This document shows, piece after piece, positions 8,902 to 18,186 of a stretch of 64,000 nucleotides of DNA (positions are counted from its first letter, which is position 1; every line of letters starts with the position of its first letter). This DNA comes from Streptomyces exfoliatus (GTDB lineage: Bacteria; Actinomycetota; Actinomycetes; Streptomycetales; Streptomycetaceae). A program made the position numbers and the translations under genes. The DNA lies in the NCBI RefSeq assembly GCF_000725545.1, contig NZ_JNZP01000014.1, positions 105,398 through 169,397 of the forward strand, read 5' to 3'. Under the pieces are notes generated by a model. That model made no database searches and was not told the origin of the DNA. It saw only the letters and a program-made list of their open reading frames with translations.

Positions 8902-9988
8902 AGAGCGCCGCGTACCCGGGGCGGACGACCTCGTCGATCAGCCGCTGCCGCTCCGGCAGCGGCAGGAAGGCGGCCTCCAGGGCGGAGACCGTGAACTCCT
9001 CGAAGACCTCGGGGCCGTAACCGAAGGCGTCCACCATGTGCTGGAACTCCTCGCTCATGGTGGTGCCGGAGACCAGCCGGTTGTCCGTGTTGAGCGTGAT
9101 CCGGAAGCCGAGACGGCGCAGCTCGTCGATCGGGTGCGAGGCGTAGTCCTTCGCCGCGCCGGTCTGGAGGTTGGAGGTCGGGCAGACCTCCAGGGCGATG
9201 CGGTTGTCCCGGACGTACGAGGCCAGCCGGCCCAGGGTGCCGTCCTCGGCGATGTCGTCCGTGATCCGCACGCCGTGACCGATCCGCTCGGTGCCGCAGA
9301 CCTGCACGGCCTCGTGGATCGACTCGGCGCCGACGGCCTCGCCCGCGTGGATCGTGAAGTGGCAGTTCTCCCGCTTCAGGTGCTGGAAGGCGGGGAGGTG
9401 CCGGGCGGGCGGGTTGCCGATCTCGCCGCCCGCGATGTCGAAACCGGCCACGCCGTTGTCCCGGTGCGCGACCGTCAGCTCCGCTATCTCCAGCGAGCGG
9501 TCCGTGTGGCGCATGCCGGTGAGGAGGGTGCGGACGGTGATCCGGCCGCCGGAGCGCCGCTCGCCCTCGCGGAAGCCGTCGTTGACCGCCACGACGACCT
9601 CGTCGAGGGTCAGCCCGCCCTCCAGGTGCTGCTCGGGGGCGTAGCGGATCTCCGCGTAGACGACGCCGTCCGCCGCCAGGTCCTCGGCGCACTCGGCCGC
9701 GATGCGCGTGAGCGCCTCGCGGGTCTGCATGACCGCGCAGGTGTGGGCGAAGGTCTCCAGGTAGCGCTCGAGCGAGCCGGAGTCGGCTGCGTCCCGGAAC
9801 CAGACCGCGAGCGCGGCCGGGTCCTCGGTCGGCAGCGCGGTGTAGCCGCACTCCCGCGCCAGCTCGACGATGGTCGCGGGGCGCAGCCCGCCGTCGAGGT
9901 GGTCGTGCAGGACGGCCTTGGGGGCCCGGCGGATCCACTCGGAGACGGTGGCGGCGACAGGCGTGGCAGGGTTGTCAGACAAGTGCAT
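8900..9988 (-). CDS. add: Adenosine deaminase
   Basis: 362-residue purine-salvage enzyme that deaminates adenosine to inosine. Zinc-site motifs are present in order: HDHLDG (H28/H30), HAGE with the catalytic glutamate, CPTSN, and LNTDNR with the last metal aspartate. ATG at 9988 is the only plausible start in frame, yet no Shine-Dalgarno sequence precedes it, so the transcript may be leaderless or very short-leadered. An 11-bp palindrome TTGTC-A-GACAA overlaps codons 3-5. The same palindrome lies before the upstream gntR gene on the same strand. Confidence 0.93.
   Translation of the reverse strand: MHLSDNPATPVAATVSEWIRRAPKAVLHDHLDGGLRPATIVELARECGYTALPTEDPAALAVWFRDAADSGSLERYLETFAHTCAVMQTREALTRIAAECAEDLAADGVVYAEIRYAPEQHLEGGLTLDEVVVAVNDGFREGERRSGGRITVRTLLTGMRHTDRSLEIAELTVAHRDNGVAGFDIAGGEIGNPPARHLPAFQHLKRENCHFTIHAGEAVGAESIHEAVQVCGTERIGHGVRITDDIAEDGTLGRLASYVRDNRIALEVCPTSNLQTGAAKDYASHPIDELRRLGFRITLNTDNRLVSGTTMSEEFQHMVDAFGYGPEVFEEFTVSALEAAFLPLPERQRLIDEVVRPGYAAL
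9972..9982. promoter_or_regulatory. Candidate GntR operator at start of add
   Basis: TTGTC-A-GACAA, a perfect odd palindrome over codons 3-5 of add. It is identical apart from the centre base to the site in the gntR promoter 1036 bp away. Shape agrees with GntR-family (FadR/HutC) operators. It could also be chance coding of Leu-Ser-Asp, but the repetition beside a GntR gene argues against that. Confidence 0.55.
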
Positions 9989-10033
9989 GGCGGGGAAGTG
10001 TACGCCACGGGGGCGGGGGGTGCTGTGACGGGC

Positions 10034-10127
10034 CTTACGCGGGTGCCGGGACCGGTCTCTCGCCGGGTGCCAGGACCGCCCTTGCGCGGGTGTCAGGACC
10101 GGTCTCTCGCTGGGTGTCCCGGCGGGT
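10034..10127 (+). repeat. Four-unit 23/24-bp tandem repeat
   Basis: Four degenerate units starting at 10034, 10057, 10081 and 10104, alternating 23 and 24 bp and sharing a CGSGGGTGYC...GGACC core. Units 1 and 3, and 2 and 4, resemble each other most, so the array looks like a duplicated 47-bp dimer. It fills most of the 180-bp spacer between gntR and add. Function unknown. Confidence 0.7.
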
Positions 10128-10168
10128 CCCGGGCGCTGCCCCCGGGCGGTCCCATGGAGCGGCGGTGC

Positions 10169-10951
10169 TCAGTGGGACTGCAGCACCGGCAGGGCGGGAG
10201 CGCCCGTCGGGAGCATGTGCTTGGCCGCCAGGACCGGGACCTCGCCGACCCGGACGACCTGCGTGACGAGGACGGCGGGGGTGTCCGCCGGGCGCCCCAG
10301 CTGCTCTCCGCGCCGCCGCCCGAGCAGCGTCGCCGTGATCCCGCTGTGCGCGCTCAGAGCCGTCTCGCGCGAGGCCCCGACGAGGACCGCGAGCATGGAG
10401 ACCGCCGGGCCGCGCCCGGTGCCCCCGCCGGGCGCCCGGGTGTCCGGATCAGCCGCCCGCAGGGCCTGCGCGAACTCCGGATGCACCTGGTCGAGCAGCT
10501 CGTCGGCAGCCGCCCACTCATGGCTCAGCGCCGCCGCCGTCCCCTCCCCGGTCAGCACGGACTCCCAGAACCGCAGCTCGGCGCGGGCCGGGGCGAGCAG
10601 GTGCTGGGTGGTGAAGTCCGTGGGCTCCTCGACCGTCCGCAGCAGCGCCCGCACCCGCAGCGGCGTCCCCGCTCCGATCAGCTCCTCCAGCGGCTGCACG
10701 TGCTCGAAACCGCGCCGCGGGGGACGGTCGTTGACGGTCCGCCCCACCCCGCGCCGTACGGAGAGCAGACCGTCCTCCTGGAGCAGCAGCAGCGCCTCGC
10801 GCAGGGCCGGCCGGCTCACGCCGAGCTCGGCGGCGAGCTTCGGCTCCGAGGGAAGCGTCGAGCCCGGCGGATAGGTGCCGTCGTGGACGGCGTCCGCGAT
10901 CCGCTCGTAGAGCGCCACGACCGGTCGCCGCCGCTGTCCGCTGACCGCCAC
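10169..10951 (-). CDS. GntR family transcriptional regulator (HutC/UTRA-type)
   Basis: 260 residues. The N-terminal winged helix is unmistakable: LYERIADAVHDG, then PGSTLPSEPKLAAELGVSR and a GVGRTV wing. The C-terminal part (about 95-260) is a ligand domain compatible with UTRA/FCD, so small-metabolite sensing is expected. GTG at 10951 is chosen because GAGGAG sits about 6 bp before it; longer in-frame starts have no ribosome site. A candidate promoter with -35 TTGTCA (11013-11018) and -10 TACCGT (10991-10996) overlaps a palindrome at 11008-11018, suggesting autorepression. A matching site at add makes that gene a possible target. Confidence 0.88.
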   Translation of the reverse strand: MAVSGQRRRPVVALYERIADAVHDGTYPPGSTLPSEPKLAAELGVSRPALREALLLLQEDGLLSVRRGVGRTVNDRPPRRGFEHVQPLEELIGAGTPLRVRALLRTVEEPTDFTTQHLLAPARAELRFWESVLTGEGTAAALSHEWAAADELLDQVHPEFAQALRAADPDTRAPGGGTGRGPAVSMLAVLVGASRETALSAHSGITATLLGRRRGEQLGRPADTPAVLVTQVVRVGEVPVLAAKHMLPTGAPALPVLQSH

Positions 10952-11007
10952 GGCCGCTCCTCGTCTCGTTCCCGCCGGTGTCCGGCACCCACGGTAGTCG
11001 GCCCACG

Positions 11008-11018
11008 TTGTCTGACAA
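11008..11018. promoter_or_regulatory. Candidate GntR autoregulatory operator
   Basis: TTGTC-T-GACAA lies 57 bp before the gntR GTG start. On the minus strand its right half supplies a TTGTCA -35 box, with TACCGT 16 bp further on. A repressor bound here would block RNA polymerase. Confidence 0.6.
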
Positions 11019-11131
11019 GTCACCCGTACGGATGCGCTCGCCGTCACGGAGAGGGTCCGCCCACCCCATTCTGGTCCCACGGCGGTGGCCGGGTACGACC
11101 GACGGCACCACGACGGAGGAGAGGGCCGGGC

Positions 11132-11383
11132 ATGAGTCCCAAGGACACGTCACGGGCATCGGGCGGGGGAAGATCCGGGTTCACCGCGTCCCTCACCCCG
11201 GGCCGCGTCGGGATGGCCGTACTCGCGGCCGTCACCCTGATCTTCATCTTCGAGAACACCGGCGACGTCAAGATCCGCATCCTGATCCCCGAAGTCACCA
11301 TGCCGCTCTACCTGGCGCTCCTCGCGACCGCGATCCTCGGCGCGGCCTGCGGCTTCTACGTCGCCGCCCGGAGGCGGAAGTGA
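11132..11383 (+). CDS. LapA-like (DUF1049) small membrane protein
   Basis: 83 residues with two predicted membrane helices: about 27-45, ending IFIFENTGDV, and about 55-76. The helix-ENT-V-I-hairpin-helix plan with a basic C-terminus (ARRRK) is that of LapA/DUF1049 proteins, whose Gram-negative member helps assemble lipopolysaccharide. No such role is expected here. ATG 11132 follows a GGAGGA/GAGGG purine region. Its stop overlaps the next gene by GTGA. Confidence 0.8.
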   Translation: MSPKDTSRASGGGRSGFTASLTPGRVGMAVLAAVTLIFIFENTGDVKIRILIPEVTMPLYLALLATAILGAACGFYVAARRRK

Positions 11384-11730
11384 GGCGGCGGGCCGTCGTG
11401 GGCGCGGGCGCCGTCCTCGCGCTCGCCGCCGTCGCCGTCACCTCCACCGAGGAGAGCGCCGCGGCCGACGACGGGGCCCGGACGCGTCCCGTGCCCGACT
11501 TCCTGGGCCGGGGACTGTGGCAGGTGTTCGTCCGGCTCGACCGCCGCACCCGGCTCGACGTCCACGACGTCAGCGGTCGGGACCGGCGGGTGCTCTGGCC
11601 GCCGAGGTGGGAGGTCTGCACGCAGTACCCGGCGGCGGGCACGGACCTCGACCGCCGGACCACCGTCATGATCGGAGTCGTACGGAAGGGCGAGACCTGC
11701 CCGCCCCGGGTCCGGACGGCCCGCCGCTGA
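11380..11730 (+). CDS. Secreted single PASTA-like domain protein
   Basis: 116 residues beginning at a GTG that overlaps the LapA-like stop. A basic/hydrophobic signal peptide ends near ESAAA (about residue 27). The mature part has the PASTA plan: PVPDFLGRGLW at its start and QYPAAGTDLDRRTTV near its end. Two cysteines (before TQYP and near the C-terminus) could form a disulfide. PASTA domains usually bind muropeptides or beta-lactams in Ser/Thr kinases and PBPs; here the domain stands alone. Coupling to the membrane gene suggests a joint envelope role. Confidence 0.7.
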   Translation: MRRRAVVGAGAVLALAAVAVTSTEESAAADDGARTRPVPDFLGRGLWQVFVRLDRRTRLDVHDVSGRDRRVLWPPRWEVCTQYPAAGTDLDRRTTVMIGVVRKGETCPPRVRTARR

Positions 11731-11818
11731 GGGGCAGGACCTGCATGTGGCCCGGACACGACTTCGGCTGCGGCCCGGACCAGGCCCCACCCCCGCGCGC
11801 GCGGCATAAGCTGGCCGG

Positions 11819-12414
<596 letters not shown>

Positions 12415-12427
<13 letters not shown>

Positions 12428-12747
12428 TTGATCTTCATCGTGTCGAGGTCGGTCACGGTCGACCGCAGCCCCTTGTGCCCGTGACCGAGTTCCCTCAGCG
12501 CGGTCTCCACCCGGTCCTCCGCGAGCGCGCCCGCCATCTCGTCGCCGTCCTCGGCGTCGGAGACGACGACCAGGCGGTACGAGAAGTGCTTCAGCGTCCG
12601 GTCGTACGACAGCGAGCCCTCTTCCGTGAACTGCATCGCCGTGAGCCCGTGCGCGTCCACCTCGGCGAGCAGCCGGGACCGGCTCTCCTCGGACAGACCG
12701 TCGAACGTGCCGCGCACGATGACCCGGTAGGTGTGCTGCGTGCCCAT
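12415..12747 (-). CDS. DUF6204 family protein
   Basis: 110-residue small cytosolic protein starting MGTQHTYRVIVRGTF, resembling the DUF6204 proteins common in streptomycetes. No known function. The protein is balanced alpha/beta, with no signal or membrane segment. ATG at 12747 is preferred because the family begins directly before the first strand; an ATG at 12762 is possible and has GGGGAG upstream. Its end overlaps the convergent GNAT gene. Confidence 0.75.
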
Positions 12748-12927
12748 GCGCCGCGTCCCCATTCCTCGTACTCCCCACACCACTGATCCCCGGCCGCCGG
12801 GCGGCGCGCCGACCGTCCACCCTACGGTCGCGCGGCCCCCGCCGCCGGGAATATCCGGGCCGCGCCGGCCCGTGCTCGCCGCGGAGAGCCCCTGGTCAGG
12901 ACGGCCTCCGGCGTGTTCGATGGGGCG

Positions 12928-14880
12928 ATGACGACCGTACGACGTGCCGTACTGACGCTGCCCGCCGCCCCGTTGGGCCCGGACAACCCTCTTCCCGCAC
13001 TGCGGGCCCCCGCCGGGGCCCACGCGGTCGACGCGCGGACCCTCGCGGAACTCCCGCGCGACATGGCCCGCGGCATCGGGCGGGCGCCCCTGCGCAGCCT
13101 GCTGCCCGCCCCGGTGCGTGACGGCTACGGCCGTGAGCGCACCCCTGCGGACCTCGACACGATCCTGATCGAGAACGACCGGCTCCGCGCGACGGTCCTG
13201 CCGGGGCTCGGCGGCCGGATCCACTCCCTCCACCACAAGCCCACCGGACGTGAACTCCTCTACCGCAACCCGGTGTTCCAGCCCGCCGCCTTCGCGCTCA
13301 ACGGCGCCTGGTTCTCCGGCGGCATCGAGTGGAACATCGGGGCCACCGGCCACTCCACGCTGTCCTGCTCGCCCCTCCACGCCGCCGTCGTCCGCGCGCC
13401 CGACGGCGGGCCGATGCTCCGCCTCTGGGAGTGGGAACGGCTGCGCGACCTGCCCTTCCAGGTCGACCTGTGGCTCCCGGACGACTCCGACTTCCTGTAC
13501 GTCGGGGTCCGCATCCGCAACCCCCACGAGCGCACCGCCCCCGTCTACTGGTGGTCCAACACCGCGGTCCCCGAGGACCGCCGGATCCTCGCGCCCGCCG
13601 ACGCCGCCTGGCACCACGGCTACGAGCGCGGCCTGCGCAGGCTGCCCGTCCCCGTGACCGAGGACGGCACCGACCGCTCGTACCCGCTGAACGGCACGCA
13701 CGCCGCCGACTGGTTCTACGACCTGCCCACGGGGCAGCGCCCCTGGATCGCCGCCCTCGACAGGGAGGGCGCCGGGCTCGTCCAGACGTCCACCGACACG
13801 CTGCGCGGCCGCAAGCTCTTCCTGTGGGGCACCGAGCGCGGCGGCCGGCGCTGGCAGGAGTGGCTGACGGAGCCGGGCACCCCCGGCTACGCCGAGATCC
13901 AGGCCGGGCTCGCCCGCACCCAGCTGGAGCACCTGGAACTCGCGGGCGGCGCGGAGTTCAGCTGGCTGGAGGCGTACGGGCCGCTCGCCGCCGATCCCGC
14001 CGCGGTGCGCGGCGAGGACTGGGCCGCCGCCCGCGCCGACGCCGAACGGAGCCTGGCCGACGCCCTGCCTCGGCCCGCGGTCGACGCGGCGTACACGGCC
14101 TGGCGTGAGGGTGCGGCCGACGCGGCGCCGCAGGAGGTCCTCGCGGTGGGATCCGGCTGGGGAGCCCTGGAAGTGCTGCGCGGCCGGTACGAGTTGCCGG
14201 GCACGCCGTTCCCCGAGTCGACGCTCGGCCCCGCGCAGCAGCCCTGGCGGGAGCTGCTCCGCACCGGCGTCCTGCCACCCTCGGCGCCGGGCGCCGCGCC
14301 GGGCGCGCCGCTGGTCTCCGCGCCCTGGCGGGACATGCTGGAGACCGCCCCCGCCGATCCGTCCACCGAGTACCACCTCGGCATCGCCCAGTGGCACGCC
14401 GGTGACCGGGCCCAGGCGGTACGGAGCTGGGAACGCGGTCTGAAGGAGGCGGACGTGCGCTGGCCCCTGCTGTACTGCCTGGCCGTCGCGGACCGGGAGG
14501 ACGGGCATCCTGACCGGGCGGCCGAACGGTTCACGGAGGCCTTCGCCGCCCACGCGGCAGGGGACCCGGCGCATGGCGGGTGTGCCGCCGCTCTCGGCCG
14601 TGAGGCGGTCGAGGCGCTGTTGGCCGCCGGGCGGCCGGGCCAGGCCCGGGCCCTGTGGGGACGGCTGCCGGAGCGGGCCCTGCGGACCGGGGCCTTCCGG
14701 CTCCTCGAAGCGCGGCTGCTGCTCGCCGAGGGCAGGAAGGACGAGGCCCGCTCCGTCTTCGACACCGGGTTCGAGGTGGCCGACCTGCGCGAGGGCGCCG
14801 AGATCCTCGGCGAGGTCTGGGCCCGTCTGACCGACGAACCCCTGCCCTGTGCCTACGAGTTCAGGATGCGCCCGAGCTGA
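12928..14880 (+). CDS. DUF5107 domain protein with TPR-like C-terminus
   Basis: 650 residues. The N-terminal region (about 75-360) matches DUF5107, a carbohydrate-processing-like beta-sandwich rich in Trp and aromatic motifs (GGRIHSL, SGGIEWN, GHSTLSCSP, YWWSNTA). The C-terminal 250 residues form TPR-like helical pairs (EYHLGIAQWHAGD, YCLAVADREDG). The family is often linked to sugar metabolism, but no catalytic residue is established here. Start ATG 12928 has only a weak ribosome site. Divergent from the DUF6204 gene; stands alone. Confidence 0.82.
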   Translation: MTTVRRAVLTLPAAPLGPDNPLPALRAPAGAHAVDARTLAELPRDMARGIGRAPLRSLLPAPVRDGYGRERTPADLDTILIENDRLRATVLPGLGGRIHSLHHKPTGRELLYRNPVFQPAAFALNGAWFSGGIEWNIGATGHSTLSCSPLHAAVVRAPDGGPMLRLWEWERLRDLPFQVDLWLPDDSDFLYVGVRIRNPHERTAPVYWWSNTAVPEDRRILAPADAAWHHGYERGLRRLPVPVTEDGTDRSYPLNGTHAADWFYDLPTGQRPWIAALDREGAGLVQTSTDTLRGRKLFLWGTERGGRRWQEWLTEPGTPGYAEIQAGLARTQLEHLELAGGAEFSWLEAYGPLAADPAAVRGEDWAAARADAERSLADALPRPAVDAAYTAWREGAADAAPQEVLAVGSGWGALEVLRGRYELPGTPFPESTLGPAQQPWRELLRTGVLPPSAPGAAPGAPLVSAPWRDMLETAPADPSTEYHLGIAQWHAGDRAQAVRSWERGLKEADVRWPLLYCLAVADREDGHPDRAAERFTEAFAAHAAGDPAHGGCAAALGREAVEALLAAGRPGQARALWGRLPERALRTGAFRLLEARLLLAEGRKDEARSVFDTGFEVADLREGAEILGEVWARLTDEPLPCAYEFRMRPS

Positions 14881-14953
14881 GATCGGGGGTGGGGGCGGCT
14901 GTCGGGTCGCTACCCTGAAAAGGGCGGTGGACCATGAGGGGGCGGGGGCGGAG

Positions 14954-15184
14954 ATGGGGGCCTGGGCGACGCAGGAGTGCCGGTGCGGGCATCCGCGTTT
15001 CCGTCACGGCGCGCCCCGGTTCGCGGGTGCCTGCGACGCCTGCCTCTGCGACGCCTTCGCGATGCCGCCGCCCGCCCCGGACCTCCAGGGGCCGCCCCCG
15101 CCGCCGGAGCCGGACCGCACACCCCATCCGAACTGCCCTCGTCAGGACCCGGACTGCGACGGCGTGCACCACGACCTCTACTGA
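14954..15184 (+). CDS. Small Cys-rich putative zinc-binding protein
   Basis: 76 residues with six cysteines and several histidines. The first half has ECRCGHPRFRH and a second CDACLCDAF cluster, a layout suited to a zinc ribbon or knuckle. The middle is proline-rich and the C-terminus carries NCPRQDPDCDGVHHD. ATG 14954 follows a G-rich stretch. A TACCCT -10-like box lies about 40 bp upstream. Short and unannotated in my knowledge, but codon bias and the ordered Cys/His pattern support it. Confidence 0.65.
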   Translation: MGAWATQECRCGHPRFRHGAPRFAGACDACLCDAFAMPPPAPDLQGPPPPPEPDRTPHPNCPRQDPDCDGVHHDLY

Positions 15185-15200
15185 GGCGCGGTCCCGCCCG

Positions 15201-16046
15201 TCAGGACACCCGGCACAGGATCTCGCCGTGCGGGACCATGAACCAGGCGTCCTCCCGGCCGCCCCACTCCCGCCACGCCTCCGCGATCGTCGTCAGTTCG
15301 GCGCCGGTGGCGTGGCCGCCGGAGACGGCCAGGTCGGCGTAGCCGGAGTCGGTCGTACGGTCCGCCCACAGGCCGCTCCACCAGGCCCGCTCCTCGGGGG
15401 TGGCGAAGCACCAGGTGGCGGCAGTCGTCGTGATGTCGGTGAAGCCGGCCCGCCGGGCCCACGAGAACAGGCGTCGTCCGGCGTCCGGTTCGCCGCCGTT
15501 GGCGCGGGCCACCCGGTGGTACAGGTCCAGCCACCCGTCGAGCGCGGGCCGTTCGGGGAACCAGGCGAAGGCCCCGTAGTCGCTGTCGCGGGCCGCGACG
15601 ACGCCGCCGGGGCGGCACACCCGCCGCATCTCGCGCAGCGCCCGTACCGGGTCGCCGACGTGCTGGAGCACCTGGTGGGCGTGGACGACGTCGAAGGAGT
15701 CGTCGGGGAACTCCAGGGCGTGCACGTCGGCGACGGCGAACCCGACGTTCTCCAGACCGCGTTCGGCCGCCACGGCGCGGGCCTTGGCGAGGACGCCCTC
15801 GGCCGCGTCCACGCCGGTCACCCGGCCAGGCGCGACCAGCGCCGCCAGATCGGCGGTGATGGTGCCGGGCCCGCAGCCCACGTCCAGGACGTCGAGACCG
15901 GCGCGCAGCGCGGGCAGCAGATAGGCCGCCGAGTTGGCGGCGGTCCGCCAGCTGTGCGAGCGCAGGACCGACTCGTGGTGGCCGTGGGTGTAGACGGCGG
16001 TGTCGTGGGCCGCGTCGTGCGCGGACGGGACGGGGGCATGCGTCAT
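15201..16046 (-). CDS. Class I SAM-dependent methyltransferase
   Basis: 281 residues. Motif I is VLDVGCGPGT (about 71-80), followed by VTGVDAAEG, an acidic ADVHALEFPDDSFD segment and HVLQHVGDPVRALREM, the standard methyltransferase-11 plan. ATG 16046 is chosen for the GAGGGAG site 8 bp before it. It is separated from the upstream acetyltransferase gene, on the same strand, by 90 bp and may be co-transcribed with it. Substrate not predictable. Confidence 0.88.
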   Translation of the reverse strand: MTHAPVPSAHDAAHDTAVYTHGHHESVLRSHSWRTAANSAAYLLPALRAGLDVLDVGCGPGTITADLAALVAPGRVTGVDAAEGVLAKARAVAAERGLENVGFAVADVHALEFPDDSFDVVHAHQVLQHVGDPVRALREMRRVCRPGGVVAARDSDYGAFAWFPERPALDGWLDLYHRVARANGGEPDAGRRLFSWARRAGFTDITTTAATWCFATPEERAWWSGLWADRTTDSGYADLAVSGGHATGAELTTIAEAWREWGGREDAWFMVPHGEILCRVS

Positions 16047-16136
16047 GGAAGCGACTCCCTCGGTGCGGGTGCGTGCCACCACCGTACGCACGCATGTCGC
16101 ATCATGAGACTCGCGTCTCGTCATGTGGACATGAGC

Positions 16137-16655
16137 TCAGGTCAACAGGTCGCGCCGGTAGCGGAGTTCATCGAGCACGCGGCCTCCCGTCTCCTCCCGT
16201 GCCACCTCGCCGTCCGGCCGCCAGCCCGCCGCCTCGTAGAACCGGCGCCCCCGCGCGTTCCCCGCCAGCACCCACAGCGCCGCCGTACGGAACCCGGCCG
16301 CCGCGAGCGCCTCCGTGGACGCCGAGAGCAGCGCCCGCCCGACACCCGTGCCCCACGCCTCCGGCAGGGCGTAGAGCGCCGCCAGCTCGCCCGTCGTCCG
16401 GGGGTCGAGGCCCTCGCCCTGCCACGCCCGGAAGCAGGAGAAGGCGAGCACCTCCCCACCCGAACCCGTCGCCACCAGGACCGTGGGCCGGTCCGGGGCC
16501 ACCAGGCGGGTGCGCCACGCGGCGGTGCGCTCCGCCACGTCCAGAGCGGCCAGGTAGGGGGCGGGGAGCAGGTCGCGGTAGGCGGCCCGCCAGGACAGGA
16601 CGTGCACGCCGGCGACGGCCGCCGCGTCCTCGGGACGTGCTTCACGTATCGACAT
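16137..16655 (-). CDS. GNAT family N-acetyltransferase
   Basis: 172-residue GNAT protein. It starts MSIREARPEDAAAVAGVH, has the acetyl-CoA loop PEAWGTGVGRALL and the distal NARGRRFYEAAGW segment. Near-canonical family length. It diverges from the molybdopterin oxidoreductase gene across 164 bp with no clear operator. Substrate unknown. Confidence 0.88.
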   Translation of the reverse strand: MSIREARPEDAAAVAGVHVLSWRAAYRDLLPAPYLAALDVAERTAAWRTRLVAPDRPTVLVATGSGGEVLAFSCFRAWQGEGLDPRTTGELAALYALPEAWGTGVGRALLSASTEALAAAGFRTAALWVLAGNARGRRFYEAAGWRPDGEVAREETGGRVLDELRYRRDLLT

Positions 16656-16819
16656 GCCGCATTGTCGACGGCAGGACGCCGCCTGCGCCTCACCATTCCG
16701 GCGGACCTGACGAACCCTTCTGTGACAGCACCGTGAACAGTCCGCCCGGACCGCGTCCACGGCCCTAGGGTGGGCGCGCCGCCGCCCGGTGGTCCGCCTC
16801 CCACCTGTCGAGGAGTCCC

Positions 16820-18034
16820 GTGCCGAACCCGCCCGCGCCCGACCGCCGCACCCTGCTCAAGCTGCTCGCGGCGGGCCCCACGGCCACCGCGCTCGGGGTC
16901 GCCTCCACCGCACCCGCGTACGCCGCGCCCGCCGGCACCGGCTCCCTCGCCGCACCTGGCATCGTCAAGGCCCTCCCGGCCGAGCACTTCACCGTCCGGG
17001 GCACCAACGCCGAGGCGCGGTTCGACAGCTTCGCGGACACCGGCCTCCTCACCCCCGCCGACCGCTTCTTCGTCCGCAACCACACCTCCACCCCCGTCCT
17101 CGACGCCGCCGACTGGCGCCTGACCCTCTGGGGCGACGGACTCCACGGCCGCAGCCCCGTCCACTTCACCTACGGGCAGCTCCGCGACCTGCCCTCCGTC
17201 ACCCGTACGGCCCTGATGGAGTGCGCCGGAAACGGCCGCAGCCTCTACGCGAGCCAGCAGGGCGAACCCGTCACGGGCACCGCGTGGACCCTGGGCGCCG
17301 TAGGAGCCGCCCGCTGGCGCGGCGCACGCCTCTCCGACGTCCTGCGACGGGCCGGGATCGCCCAGGACGCCGTCGACCTCCAGCCACGCGGCCTCGACGA
17401 CCCGTACGTCTCCGGCGGCGTCGACTTCGGCCGGGTGCGCCGCCCGCTGCCGGTCGCCAAGGCGCTGGACGACGTCATCCTCGCGTACGAGATGAACGGC
17501 GAGCCCCTCCCGTACGACCACGGCCATCCGGTCCGGCTCGTCGTGCCCTCCTGGGTCGGCATCGCCTCGATCAAGTGGCTCGGCGACATCGAGGTCTCCA
17601 CCCGGCCGCTCAGCTCGCCCTGGTCCACCGACTGGTACCGGCTCTTCGGCGCCGCCCACCCCGACGGCGGCAGCGCCCCGATCAGCCGCCAGACCCTCAA
17701 GTCCGGCTACCAGCTGCCCTTCGGCGCCACCATGGAGGCCGGCCGCCTCCACCGGCTCACCGGCCGCGCCTGGTCCGCCCTCGCACCGGTGCGCACGGTG
17801 GAGGTGTCCACCGACGGCGGCGCCCACTGGCGCCCGGCCCGGCTCCTCGACGAGCCCCGGCGCGACGGCTGGGTCCGCTGGAGCGTGCCATGGCGCCCGC
17901 GCCACACCGGGCCGGTCACCCTGCTCTCCCGTACCACCGACGCCGCCGGCAACACCCAGCCCGAGCGGTCCGTCCACAACACCCAGGGCTACCTCTTCGA
18001 CGCGGTCGTCCGCCACTCCGTCACCGTGGTCTGA
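16820..18034 (+). CDS. Tat-exported sulfite-oxidase-family molybdopterin enzyme
   Basis: 404 residues. A twin-arginine signal (DRRTLLKLLAAG, then Ala-rich to AYA about residue 35) implies export of the folded cofactor-loaded enzyme. The molybdenum-ligating cysteine is C135 in MECAGNGR. The C-terminal third is a Mo-co dimerisation beta-sandwich (VEVSTDGGAHW). No heme or membrane subunit is present, so the electron acceptor must be encoded elsewhere. GTG 16820 has AGGAG six bases upstream. Could oxidise sulfite or reduce a sulfoxide. Confidence 0.9.
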   Translation: MPNPPAPDRRTLLKLLAAGPTATALGVASTAPAYAAPAGTGSLAAPGIVKALPAEHFTVRGTNAEARFDSFADTGLLTPADRFFVRNHTSTPVLDAADWRLTLWGDGLHGRSPVHFTYGQLRDLPSVTRTALMECAGNGRSLYASQQGEPVTGTAWTLGAVGAARWRGARLSDVLRRAGIAQDAVDLQPRGLDDPYVSGGVDFGRVRRPLPVAKALDDVILAYEMNGEPLPYDHGHPVRLVVPSWVGIASIKWLGDIEVSTRPLSSPWSTDWYRLFGAAHPDGGSAPISRQTLKSGYQLPFGATMEAGRLHRLTGRAWSALAPVRTVEVSTDGGAHWRPARLLDEPRRDGWVRWSVPWRPRHTGPVTLLSRTTDAAGNTQPERSVHNTQGYLFDAVVRHSVTVV

Positions 18035-18130
18035 CCCGCTCAGCCCTCCGGCGACAGGGCGGCCTTCCGCCCGGTGTCCCGCCCGTCGCCCGAAGCGACG
18101 CCTGGAGCGGCGGAAACGCCCGAACCTTCG

Positions 18131-18136
18131 TATAAA
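18131..18136 (+). promoter_or_regulatory. TATAAA -10-like element
   Basis: An unusually AT-rich TATAAA in this high-GC spacer, 51 bp before the ATG at 18187 and flanked by GGAAAC at 18112-18117. Suggests a promoter for the aminotransferase-like/MBL pair. The sigma class cannot be assigned. Confidence 0.3.
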
Positions 18137-18186
18137 GGGCACGGGAGTGCCGTGCCGGCGCCCCGTGCGCTCAGGAGGTTCGGGAC

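Noticed and set aside
12748..14574. Long minus-strand open frame antisense to the DUF5107 gene
   Set aside because: Open only because of GC bias; composition is Gly/Arg-rich and only the last 110 codons (DUF6204) look like protein.
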